Below are positions 43,799 through 51,938 of a stretch of DNA of 64,000 bases, piece after piece (within the stretch, counting starts at the first letter, position 1; each line of letters begins with the position of its first letter). The notes under the pieces are model-generated. The model worked only from the letters and a program-made list of their open reading frames with translations. It ran no database searches and was not told the DNA's origin. The position numbers were made by a program, and so were the translations under genes. Where the stretch lies: positions 2,660,001 to 2,724,000 of the forward strand of contig NZ_OY776574.1 of assembly GCF_963675815.1 (NCBI RefSeq), in the 5' to 3' direction. Source of the stretch: an uncultured Desulfuromusa sp. (GTDB taxonomy: Bacteria; Desulfobacterota; Desulfuromonadia; Desulfuromonadales; Geopsychrobacteraceae).

Positions 43799-43889
43799 GG
43801 ATGAAGGCTGGATTGATCCTTTTGAGCTGTTATCCATGGATGATTCCGGTTTGGATAGCGGCCAGCAGGAGGTCGATGATGAGGAATAA
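43614..43889 (+). CDS. Small exported acidic protein of the sigma operon
   Basis: The 91-residue product has a signal peptide (SWGKILLCLLILIPKTLLA) and an acidic mature part with SLELIEFLGTFEDEDEGWIDPFELL, a motif I recall from small proteins between DUF3619-like and DUF3106 genes. It overlaps the previous frame by 185 bases in a different register. The exact start is uncertain: ATG 43614 gives the longest form, while a TTG near 43692 has GGGGGAAG upstream. Stop is at 43887-43889, inside the next gene's start. Confidence 0.65.
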   Translation: MLKISNFTNGSQKSWKRNLLSWGKILLCLLILIPKTLLAEQTEKISLPSLELIEFLGTFEDEDEGWIDPFELLSMDDSGLDSGQQEVDDEE

Positions 43890-44544
43890 ATTACTTTTGC
43901 ACACGAAACGACTGCTGGCATTGACGATATCTGTCTTGTTGATGGCATCTTCTCTTTGGGCCAGTGATTTTTCTGAGTTAACCCCGCAACAACAACAGTT
44001 GCTGGGGAATTATGCGAATAGTTGGGATACCCTTTCTGTTGAAAAGCAACAGAATCTGCAGAAGGGTGCAGAAAAATGGTTAACGATGACTCCAGCCCAG
44101 AGGACTCAAGCGAAACAGAAACTTGAGGGATGGAAACAACTTTCTCCAAAGCAGCAACAAAAAGCTAAAAGTAGATTTGAACGGTTCAAGCAGTTACCCC
44201 AAGATAAAAAGAGGCAGTTACGCTCGGTTCAAGCTCGATTTCTCAGTCTACCTATAGAGACCAGAAAACAGCTTAAGGCTCGTTGGCAAAAAATGACACC
44301 AGCGGAGAAGTTGAGCTTTACTCATGCATTGGAAATGTCAAAATCGGCTCAACAGCAACAACCAGCAGAAAATTCCGGCGGAGCAGGTGGGTCTGGTGGG
44401 TCTGGTGGGTCTGGTGGGTCTGGTGGGTCTGGTGGATCTGGTGGATCTGGTGGATCTGGTGGATCTGGTGGATCTGGTGGATCTGGTGGATCTGGTGGGT
44501 CCGGTGGGTCCGGTGGGTCCGGTGGGTCCGGTAGCGGACGTTAA
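43879..44544 (+). CDS. Exported DUF3106 protein with Gly-Gly-Ser repeat tail
   Basis: The 221-residue protein has a signal peptide (LLALTISVLLMASSLWA) and a DUF3106 region (about 25-150), a run of helices with LTPQQQQLLGNYANSWDTL, MTPAQRTQAKQKLEGWKQLSPKQQQKAK and LPIETRKQLKARWQKM, typical of the family's Gln-rich repeats. Residues 170-217 are (Gly-Gly-Ser)16. AGGAGG lies six bases before the ATG at 43879 (a second ATG at 43876 is too close). It overlaps the preceding gene. Its function is not known; DUF3106 proteins are usually coregulated with this sigma factor. Confidence 0.88.
   Translation: MRNKLLLHTKRLLALTISVLLMASSLWASDFSELTPQQQQLLGNYANSWDTLSVEKQQNLQKGAEKWLTMTPAQRTQAKQKLEGWKQLSPKQQQKAKSRFERFKQLPQDKKRQLRSVQARFLSLPIETRKQLKARWQKMTPAEKLSFTHALEMSKSAQQQQPAENSGGAGGSGGSGGSGGSGGSGGSGGSGGSGGSGGSGGSGGSGGSGGSGGSGGSGSGR
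44386..44529 (+). repeat. Tandem 9-bp repeat encoding Gly-Gly-Ser, 16 copies
   Basis: Sixteen consecutive nine-base units each encode Gly-Gly-Ser. They are grouped by variant: five GGTGGGTCT, then seven GGTGGATCT, then four GGTGGGTCC. The block order indicates recent local duplication. Length changes by whole units keep the frame, so the tail could vary in length between strains. Confidence 0.97.
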
Positions 44545-44570
44545 CTCTCTGATTCTTCAGTGAATAAAAA

Positions 44571-44600
44571 AAGGGCTCCAGAAAACTGGAGCCCTTTTTA
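44571..44600. terminator. Bidirectional terminator between the sigma operon and the carboxylase
   Basis: AAGGGCTCCA/TGGAGCCCTT forms a ten-pair stem with loop GAAAAC, followed by TTTTA on the plus strand and a run of T on the minus strand (AAAAAA precedes it on plus). The genes on either side converge. Confidence 0.92.
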
Positions 44601-44621
44601 TTCCTGCATGTAAAAATGACT

Positions 44622-47498
44622 TTATAAAATTGCTTGTAGATAATCATTGGTTGCAATTTGTTTTTGTTTAGCCAGTTCTTTTGGATCAACCTCAACAAAC
44701 TTCTCATCAGGGGTAACTTTGAAGAGAGGTTGCCCTTTCTGCACGATAGTCCCATCACCACCTTCAATAATGACTTTATCTATGGTTCCTGCGAATGGTG
44801 CCGGGACCTTGTTAAACATTTTCATGACTTCCAGAATAAACAGGGGTTGACCTTTTTCAAAGTGCATTCCCTCTGTGACAAATGGAGGTAATCCCGGTGC
44901 TTCCTGGGCGTAATACATTCCCCCTCCTGGAGTGACAACCTCATCGGCTTTTGTAGCTGGAGGAGGCACCAGAATTTTCTTCATTGCCGCTTGCAGTTCA
45001 GGGTCATGCAAATATTCAGGTATTGTAACCTCAAGGTCATCCTCGACTTTAAAATCATAGAAGTTTGTTTTTTCAGCAACCATGCACAGAAGACCGAGAA
45101 GTTCATTACCCATTTCATAGCCAACATGTGCAGCCTGGATTTTTGCCCAGGTTTCTGCATCATATCCCCCTTGTGGTTTAGCTTTACTGAGAATGTCATT
45201 CAGCTTCACAAATTCTTTTTTACTGATGGAAAATTTATCTCTCAATTCGGCATAAAATGCGAGAGCATTGTTCAGCAAATCACGGTCATGGGTCCAAATG
45301 ATTTCTGCTGAAGGAGCGTCTTCTCTCCAGGTCATATGCAGATACTCATAGGTTTCTTCAAGTATAACCAGTGGGTTACAGAGCCAGACAACACGGTTAT
45401 TCTCAATTTTGAATTTCAGCCGATTCAGGCTTAACCATCCAGACAGCAAGTGCGGATCATTTAAAAGGATTTCCATTGGACGAGTTAATAACGTTCCTTT
45501 GCGGTCCAATGTTTCAGAAGCTGCTTTGGCAGCCTCAGAGTCATCTGCATAGAGTTTTGCATAATGTTTTTTCATTGCCAGGAAAGCGTAGACGATTTCA
45601 AGTTTTTGTGCTTCTTCCTTGAGCTTTCCAACCAGGGTCAAATAAGGGACAACAAAACGGGTGGTTGGTTTAGCCATAATATTATTGCCGATAAACCAGT
45701 TCACCAGACCGTAGTGAAACTCCAGGTTGGTTGCAAGATTGCTGCCGCGCAACACTGTACTGCGCAAGACTTCGGATAATTTTTGATAGCTACTGTCCCG
45801 GTCTTCACCTTTTGTCAAAAGTAATGCAATGTTGGAATCGTATGCACCGGCCAGATGGTAGCGCATAAATTGATTGGTGTCAGGATTTGGAGTGCAAATC
45901 CCCTGATCATCACGAATTTCACCTTCAATTGGTTTTGACCAGTAGCGGATATACCCTCCTGCACTTGGTGAGAGTGAGCAGTCTGTCGCATTAAGGCGGG
46001 CTTCGGCTCCAGCGCCAAAACGAGGAATCCTTACGGGGCGAGGCAATCTTTCTTTGTGTTGTGCCAGCAATGCCATGGCTTCAACTAAGGACTCAACGAT
46101 GAAGAAATCATCTTTATCTTGCGGATTTGTGAACTTGAGGCTGTAGACCAGTTCAGTCACCCGGTGTTCAACCTGGATTCTTGTATTCACTTCCATAAAA
46201 TAGTGGCGGTTGCCATCGACAATACATTCAAAAGTAGAGGCCGAATCAAGGCCGACCGCTTCACCAAAACGTTCTGATTCCGCTTCCATCCGTTTGAGGA
46301 CTTCAAGATCTGATTCCAGTGCTTTCTGTTGTTCTTTGACCTTGTCTTTTTTGGCTTTTTCAATTTCACTTTCGAGGCCCTCCTGGGTCACGGAGATTTC
46401 CAGAAGTTTCTGTTCGTGCATTTGCAATGAACAATCGCGACCACCTAGGGCAATACACCATTGACCGTTACCGAGCAGCTGGATTTCGTTATGGCGAGTT
46501 TGCTCAATATTAAGTTCAACTAAAATATTTTTATTGTCACCGATGCCGTTGGTTTTGACCTCATTTAAAATCTCCCGAACTAATCCCGGGGCATCAGCAG
46601 CGGCTTCTTTGATCTTCTTTTCGGAAGGATTTTTTGACGTCAGGAGAGAGGCACCCAAAATGCGTTGCCCCTTACCGCCACCGCCACCAATAGCTTTAAG
46701 GCGAATTCGTGCACCAGGATAGTTTTTGAACATCTCAAAGCACTCTTCTTCGACCTGGACACAAAGCTCTTCAATGGAAAAAAGGTCAATTCCTTTGTCG
46801 TAGGAAGCAAAAAGGATAATGTCGGCAAGCTCTTCCAGCGGTATTTCTGTATTGTCGAGAATTTTCTTGTCAATATCCAGATCTTCCGCTTTAGCCAACG
46901 CGACCAGTTGATCAAAAGTTTTGTGCTTTTTGAGCAAGGTTCGGGCAGTGACATTGTCAATCCCGGGAGTGACCGAAACATTGACTTGTAAAGCGGTTCG
47001 CTTGGCTTCATCTTTTTTGCCGGCTGCTCTCTGGGTGCCTGAACATGGACCAATAAACTTCAGCCCTGCGTTTTCTAAAGCGGCAACAAATTCATCATCT
47101 TCAGCCATGAATCCGTAGCCGGAAAAAACCGAGTTATAGCCGTTATCATGTGCAATATCGATAATTTGCTGAATGCGCTCAATCCGCTCTTCTTTTGAAG
47201 CGCCACTGTAATCTGGAACCCTGTGGACGCGGCTGGTATCAGTTAATTGCCGAAGCTCTGGAGAGAGGGCATTGGGGTAGACGATAGAATCTTTTTCGGA
47301 AAGCAGTATGCCGTAATGACTGATTCCCATCTCCGTGTAGACATCCATCGCTTCTTTGCGGATGGGACCGCGACAAACAATAAGCGGGCAGAGATCTTCG
47401 CAGGAAAAGGAACGAACCCACTCCGATGTTGACTGACTGAGACGGCGGTCTTTATGGATCAGGGGATTATTGGTATAAAAATTTGTATTCTGTGCCAT
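44622..47498 (-). CDS. Biotin carboxylase fused to biotin carrier domain (acyl-CoA carboxylase alpha subunit)
   Basis: This 958-residue protein carboxylates its own biotin and passes CO2 to the partner transferase. It has a biotin carboxylase N-domain (about 40-180), an ATP-grasp with IRLKAIGGGGGKGQR and YFMEVNTRIQVEHRVTE, a long helical middle and a C-terminal biotinyl domain with the EVMKM site (Lys near residue 892). It is longer than a usual 660-residue fusion. The ATG at 47498 lies behind GGAG; a GTG at 47513 overlaps that site. The transferase gene is 65 bases upstream. Acetyl- or propionyl-CoA are likely substrates, but which cannot be read. Confidence 0.93.
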   Translation of the reverse strand: MAQNTNFYTNNPLIHKDRRLSQSTSEWVRSFSCEDLCPLIVCRGPIRKEAMDVYTEMGISHYGILLSEKDSIVYPNALSPELRQLTDTSRVHRVPDYSGASKEERIERIQQIIDIAHDNGYNSVFSGYGFMAEDDEFVAALENAGLKFIGPCSGTQRAAGKKDEAKRTALQVNVSVTPGIDNVTARTLLKKHKTFDQLVALAKAEDLDIDKKILDNTEIPLEELADIILFASYDKGIDLFSIEELCVQVEEECFEMFKNYPGARIRLKAIGGGGGKGQRILGASLLTSKNPSEKKIKEAAADAPGLVREILNEVKTNGIGDNKNILVELNIEQTRHNEIQLLGNGQWCIALGGRDCSLQMHEQKLLEISVTQEGLESEIEKAKKDKVKEQQKALESDLEVLKRMEAESERFGEAVGLDSASTFECIVDGNRHYFMEVNTRIQVEHRVTELVYSLKFTNPQDKDDFFIVESLVEAMALLAQHKERLPRPVRIPRFGAGAEARLNATDCSLSPSAGGYIRYWSKPIEGEIRDDQGICTPNPDTNQFMRYHLAGAYDSNIALLLTKGEDRDSSYQKLSEVLRSTVLRGSNLATNLEFHYGLVNWFIGNNIMAKPTTRFVVPYLTLVGKLKEEAQKLEIVYAFLAMKKHYAKLYADDSEAAKAASETLDRKGTLLTRPMEILLNDPHLLSGWLSLNRLKFKIENNRVVWLCNPLVILEETYEYLHMTWREDAPSAEIIWTHDRDLLNNALAFYAELRDKFSISKKEFVKLNDILSKAKPQGGYDAETWAKIQAAHVGYEMGNELLGLLCMVAEKTNFYDFKVEDDLEVTIPEYLHDPELQAAMKKILVPPPATKADEVVTPGGGMYYAQEAPGLPPFVTEGMHFEKGQPLFILEVMKMFNKVPAPFAGTIDKVIIEGGDGTIVQKGQPLFKVTPDEKFVEVDPKELAKQKQIATNDYLQAIL

Positions 47499-47562
47499 GG
47501 TATTAATCTCCACTTTCTATGTGGTTGAAAATATAATTAAAATATATTTCAGTCCTCAACAA

Positions 47563-49287
47563 TTAATGGAATTCACGCTGTACACTCTGCCATGCAGACG
47601 GCTTGTAGTGACGCAGGAAGAAGTTGAGGTTTTCACCGAGGACCTTACGCAGGTCTGTCGGCATGACCAGAGAGGAGATCGAGCCAAGAGCCAGACCTTC
47701 TTTGGGATTCATCAATTCTTTTTCATAGCGTAGGTTCAAAGCTGCTTCTTCGACTTTAAGCCATTCAGCAGCTTCCTTTTCAGCGTCTTTTTTAGCATCA
47801 ACACCGTCCATGCCTGCTTTGGTTCGTTCCAGGATGTTCGCGGCTATCCGCTGCTTGACTGCTCCGCGTACTTTCCGCAGTTCTGATTTATAGACAAACT
47901 CTTTCCCTGCCGGACCCATAACGGCAAGACGAGTTGTCGGCAGAGCGAGAACCAGATCGGCTCCTGTTGGGTAGTTATTGTAAGAAGCGTAGGCTCCACC
48001 GTAAGCATTGCGCAATATCAGTAATATCCTCGGGGTCCGGACATCAACGATGGAATCAAGCATGGAGCGGCCGGCTTGGACAATTCCACGCGCTTCCTGC
48101 TCGCGGCCCGGCAAAAATCCGGTGGTATCTTCCATGAAAATCAATGGGATATTGTAGATATTACAGAAGCGTACAAAACGGGCAATTTTAACTGCAGAAT
48201 CACAATCGATCTGCCCTGAGGAAACAGCTGAGTTGTTGGCAACAAAGCCGACAACGTTTCCACCTAATCGACCAAAAGCAGTGATCGCTTCACGAGCACG
48301 GGTAGGCTGCATCTCAAAGTAATCACCGTGATCACAGATTTGCTGAATGATGATCGAAACATCGAACGGAGTATTAAATCCTGTGGGGGAATTAAAAGCT
48401 TTCTTTAACAAGGTATTGATTTCCCAGGTTTTGCGATCAAGCGGATCACTGGTTTCCTGAAAAGGGGCCATAGAGTGATTGTTGTCAGGAATATAGCTGA
48501 TCAAGCGGGTTGCTGTCCGCAGTGCTGCCGTTTCATCAGCAACGGTCAGATCGGTCACACCTGTTGCTGCGTGTACTTTTGGCCCACCCAGGTCCTCTGG
48601 AGTGATGTCTTCTCCCAGGACTGATTTAACAACACCCGGTCCGGTTAAGCCGAAGAACGTTTCTTCAGGTTGAATAACAAAGCTTCCCTGTCTTGGAAGG
48701 TAGGAGCCGCCGCCGGCATTGAACCCGAACATGCACATGACTGTTGGGACTACGCCACTGATTTTACGCAAGGCAGTAAAAGCCTCTGCATAGCCGTCGA
48801 GGCCACCGACACCAGCGGGGACAAAAGCACCGGCTGAGTCATTCATTCCGATCAGTGGAATCCCTTTTTCACCAGCCATATACATCAATTTGGCCAATTT
48901 TTGCCCATTGGTTGCATCGATTGAACCGGCACGCACAGTAAAGTCATGACCGTACAGGGCGACATCACGGCCACCAATATTTAAAATTCCTGTCACCAAT
49001 GAGGCCCCATCCAGGTTTTTTCCCCAGTTCTGGAAGAGAATATTGGGGTCATTCGCCGTTAAAACTTTAATCCGTTCCCAAACGGTCATCCGTTTTTTGA
49101 AGTGCTGTTTTTCAATCTGGCCGACTGCAACTGATTTGATTGGACGTTGGGTCAGTTCATAGCCTTCTTTCATGACCTCTTCATAGGCACCAGTTTTCCC
49201 TGCGATTTCACCCGGAATATTAAATTCAACTTCTTCCGTAGCTGCGAGGGGATTTTGCAATGAGGGCTTAATTTTGTTTTTTGACAT
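47563..49287 (-). CDS. Acyl-CoA carboxylase carboxyltransferase (beta) subunit
   Basis: The 574-residue crotonase-like carboxyltransferase shows the two halves of the family: MNDSAGAFVPAGVGGLDGYAEAF with GAGGGSYLP-like FNAGGGSYLPRQGSFV, and FMEDTTGFLPGREQEARGI with RNAYGGAYASYNNYPTGADL. It should transfer the carboxyl group from biotin of the downstream subunit to acyl-CoA. The ATG at 49287 is set by AAAGGG nine bases upstream; an ATG at 49296 abuts that site. No methylmalonyl-CoA genes lie nearby to narrow the substrate. Confidence 0.93.
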   Translation of the reverse strand: MSKNKIKPSLQNPLAATEEVEFNIPGEIAGKTGAYEEVMKEGYELTQRPIKSVAVGQIEKQHFKKRMTVWERIKVLTANDPNILFQNWGKNLDGASLVTGILNIGGRDVALYGHDFTVRAGSIDATNGQKLAKLMYMAGEKGIPLIGMNDSAGAFVPAGVGGLDGYAEAFTALRKISGVVPTVMCMFGFNAGGGSYLPRQGSFVIQPEETFFGLTGPGVVKSVLGEDITPEDLGGPKVHAATGVTDLTVADETAALRTATRLISYIPDNNHSMAPFQETSDPLDRKTWEINTLLKKAFNSPTGFNTPFDVSIIIQQICDHGDYFEMQPTRAREAITAFGRLGGNVVGFVANNSAVSSGQIDCDSAVKIARFVRFCNIYNIPLIFMEDTTGFLPGREQEARGIVQAGRSMLDSIVDVRTPRILLILRNAYGGAYASYNNYPTGADLVLALPTTRLAVMGPAGKEFVYKSELRKVRGAVKQRIAANILERTKAGMDGVDAKKDAEKEAAEWLKVEEAALNLRYEKELMNPKEGLALGSISSLVMPTDLRKVLGENLNFFLRHYKPSAWQSVQREFH

Positions 49288-49542
49288 CTTGGGCATCCCT
49301 TTACAAAAAAATTATTAAATTTTATCCGACCTGGAGGCGTTGGTGGAGTTTGGCCGAACGAGCATCAAATCTTTGGCTGAAATTGAGTGACGTTAAAGTT
49401 TTGTTAAGTTCGTCACGCACGACTAGAACACTGTTTTTACAGTCGCAAACAAACAAAAAAAAGGGTGAGTTGTCAAGAAAAATTTTATTTAGGGTAAAAA
49501 AATACAGTTTAGGTTTAAAGTGGATTGGAGGATTTTTCTGGT

Positions 49543-51387
49543 TTATTTTTTTGCTTTAACTTGATTATGCTTTCTTTGTGGCCGTTTATGTCGTTTTTGG
49601 GAGTGATGATCGTTGAACAGATTTTTGGCTATGTCCTCACGCTTACACATTTGGAGCGCTTCCAGAATGTCGGTCTTGGATTCAGGTAGATGGTAAAGAA
49701 GCAACGCTTTCTGTAGTCGCCTTTCTTTTGTTGAGCGGGGTATGTGGACTTTTTGTCCACTGAAAGGATCTTTCCCCGTATGGTAAATACAGGTGGAGAG
49801 GCTTCCCGGGGTCGGGGTGAAATCCTGAACTTGTTCAACCTTCAACTGGTGTTGTTTCAGATAGAGTGCGACTTCAATCATGTCATTTACAGTGCAACCC
49901 GGATGACTACTGATCAGGTAGGGGACAATCGTCTGGCGCAACCCTAACTCAAGGCTTTTATGCCGGAATTGTTCGAGGAAGTGGGTGAAGACCTGTGCTC
50001 CGGGTTTGCGCATGACACGAGTCACTTTGTTGCTGGTTGACTCAGGAGCAACTTTTAATAAACCGCTGATATGATATTGGAGCAGATCACTGAAATATTG
50101 TTTCTGCAGATGGAGTAAATCGTAGCGAATTCCCGACGCAACAAAAGCATGTTTGATTTTTTTGTGCCGGCGAATCATTTCGAGTAAGCGGGTTGCAGGC
50201 TGGTCGTCAGTCATCAGATTTTTGCAGATATCCGGGAAAAGACAACTGGCTCTCTGGCAATTTTTTTCAGCTTTTAAATTTCCACATCCCAGACCGTACA
50301 TATTGGCTGTCGGGCCACCAACGTCGCTGATGGTTCCGTGAAATCCATCCTGTGAACTGATGGCTTCTATTTCCTGAAGAATAGATTCTGGTGATCGGGA
50401 TTGGATGGTTTTCCCTTGATGATGGGTGATAGCACAAAAAGCACAGCCGCCAAAGCAGCCGCGATGACTGGTGATGGAATTGCGAATCTGTTCAAATGCA
50501 GGAATTTTTTCGGTATAGTTCGAGTGTGGCTTTCGAAGATACGGAAGGCTGTAGATATGATCCAATTCTGCTGTTGATAGTGGTAAAGAAGGTGGATTGA
50601 TGATGAGCTTGCGGTGACCGTGCCGTTGTTCCAATGGTTTGGCCGAAAATGGGTTTTCCTGTTCACTTGCCAGCTTAAAGGCAAGATTGTAAGCTTCGGC
50701 AGATTCAGAAACTTGTTCAAATGAAGGAATCTCTATGGTGTCATCTTTCTCTTCCGCGGTGACAAAAGCTGTCCCTTTAATCTCCTTCAGGTTTGCAACC
50801 GGTTCACCTGACTTTAGGCGTTGAGCTATTTCCAGCAGCGCCGATTCCGCCATCCCGTAGATCAGTAGATCCGCTTTACTGTCAATCAGAATGGATCTTC
50901 GCACCTTATCAGACCAATAATCGTAATGTGCGAGTCTTCTCAAACTGGCTTCGATCCCCCCGATAACAGTTGGTAAACCTTTCAGTGCACCTTTAACCGC
51001 AGCTGTATAGGCAATAACCGCACGATTCGGTCGTTTACCGGATATTCCTCCGGGAGTGTATGCATCGTTACGGCGGATTTTTTTTGCAGCGGTATAATGG
51101 TTGACCATTGAGTCCATGGCTCCAGCCGAAATCGCTGCAAATAGTCGCGGTCGCCCCATAGAGCGGAAAACTTGCGGATTTCTCCAGTCAGGTTGTGCCA
51201 GGATCCCAACGCGAAACCCGTGACTCTCCAGTAATCGAGCTAAGAGAGCTGTTCCAAAGGTTGGATGATCGATATAGGCATCGCCACTGATAAACAGAAT
51301 ATCCAGTTCTTTCCACCCCTTTGCCGCCATCTCTGCAGAGCAGGTTGGTAGAAATGCCAATGTGTTTTGATGATGGTTGTGAGTCAT
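49543..51387 (-). CDS. YgiQ-family radical SAM protein (UPF0313)
   Basis: The 614-residue protein has a long N-terminal cobalamin-binding-like region (about 1-290) with LFISGDAYIDHPTFGTALLARLLESHGFRVGILAQPDW, then a radical SAM core with CFGGCAFC (CxxxCxxC, about 312), and a C-terminal domain with TPTPGSLSTCIYHTGKDPF. The N-terminal segments DYWSDKVRRS and VIGGIEASLRRLAHYDYWS are family signatures. Its reaction has not been established. ATG 51387 is chosen over a TTG at 51411. It is a single gene with a lysine-rich end. Confidence 0.9.
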   Translation of the reverse strand: MTHNHHQNTLAFLPTCSAEMAAKGWKELDILFISGDAYIDHPTFGTALLARLLESHGFRVGILAQPDWRNPQVFRSMGRPRLFAAISAGAMDSMVNHYTAAKKIRRNDAYTPGGISGKRPNRAVIAYTAAVKGALKGLPTVIGGIEASLRRLAHYDYWSDKVRRSILIDSKADLLIYGMAESALLEIAQRLKSGEPVANLKEIKGTAFVTAEEKDDTIEIPSFEQVSESAEAYNLAFKLASEQENPFSAKPLEQRHGHRKLIINPPSLPLSTAELDHIYSLPYLRKPHSNYTEKIPAFEQIRNSITSHRGCFGGCAFCAITHHQGKTIQSRSPESILQEIEAISSQDGFHGTISDVGGPTANMYGLGCGNLKAEKNCQRASCLFPDICKNLMTDDQPATRLLEMIRRHKKIKHAFVASGIRYDLLHLQKQYFSDLLQYHISGLLKVAPESTSNKVTRVMRKPGAQVFTHFLEQFRHKSLELGLRQTIVPYLISSHPGCTVNDMIEVALYLKQHQLKVEQVQDFTPTPGSLSTCIYHTGKDPFSGQKVHIPRSTKERRLQKALLLYHLPESKTDILEALQMCKREDIAKNLFNDHHSQKRHKRPQRKHNQVKAKK

Positions 51388-51587
51388 GCCCGAGTCTTTT
51401 GAAGGATGCAATATTTTATGAAGTTATCTTGACAGTTGTTGTTCCAGAAAGCAATTTACTTGTTTTGCCTGAGAGTTTTTACCTGACTTATTTAGTCAAC
51501 ATAGTGATGTCATTCTTTATCAAAAAAATCAACAATTACAAATCTTTAGTAGTTTGAATATATCACATTCATTGCTATAATTATCCT

Positions 51588-51615
51588 TGACTCTTGTTTG
51601 ATATTGGGTATAAAT
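51588..51615 (+). promoter_or_regulatory. Promoter of the bd oxidase operon
   Basis: TTGACT (51588-51593) and TATAAA (51610-51615) are 16 bases apart, about 58 bases before the DUF4492 start. No FNR or ArcA-like site was recognised. Confidence 0.6.
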
Positions 51616-51672
51616 GTCACCTTATTGGTTATATATAGATCCTGTTTTGCATATAACATTGGTGCTGGATTA

Positions 51673-51891
51673 ATGATAAAAAAGGTTTTTCATTTTTATT
51701 ACGATGGGTTTCGCTCGATGGTTGTCGGTCGGACTCTATGGAAAATTATCATCATAAAATTGTTCATCATGTTTGCTATTCTAAAACTTTTCTTTTTTCC
51801 TGATTTTCTGGCAACAAATTTTGACACAGATGCTGAAAGAGCAGATCATGTTTTAAAAAATCTGACACAGCCATCATCTGGTAACCATTAA
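51673..51891 (+). CDS. DUF4492 small membrane protein of the bd oxidase operon
   Basis: The 72-residue protein has the DUF4492 pattern FYYDGFRSMVVGRTLWKIIIIKLFIMFAILKLFFFPDFL, with one long hydrophobic helix (about 22-45). DUF4492 genes usually precede cydA in anaerobic bacteria and may help assemble or modulate the oxidase; that role is inferred. The ATG at 51673 begins the conserved core; an upstream ATG at 51598 is rejected. cydA follows by 47 bases. Confidence 0.85.
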   Translation: MIKKVFHFYYDGFRSMVVGRTLWKIIIIKLFIMFAILKLFFFPDFLATNFDTDAERADHVLKNLTQPSSGNH

Positions 51892-51938
51892 ATGTCTATT
51901 GGATTAACCCTAATCACAATAAGGACAGGAGGTAAAAC

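Noticed and set aside
44283..44767. Long repeat-rich frames in other registers of the Gly-Gly-Ser region (Asp-Leu-Val or His-Gln-Ile/Thr repeats)
   Set aside because: They arise because a nine-base tandem repeat is open in every frame; the Gly-Gly-Ser frame follows the signal peptide and DUF3106 domain.
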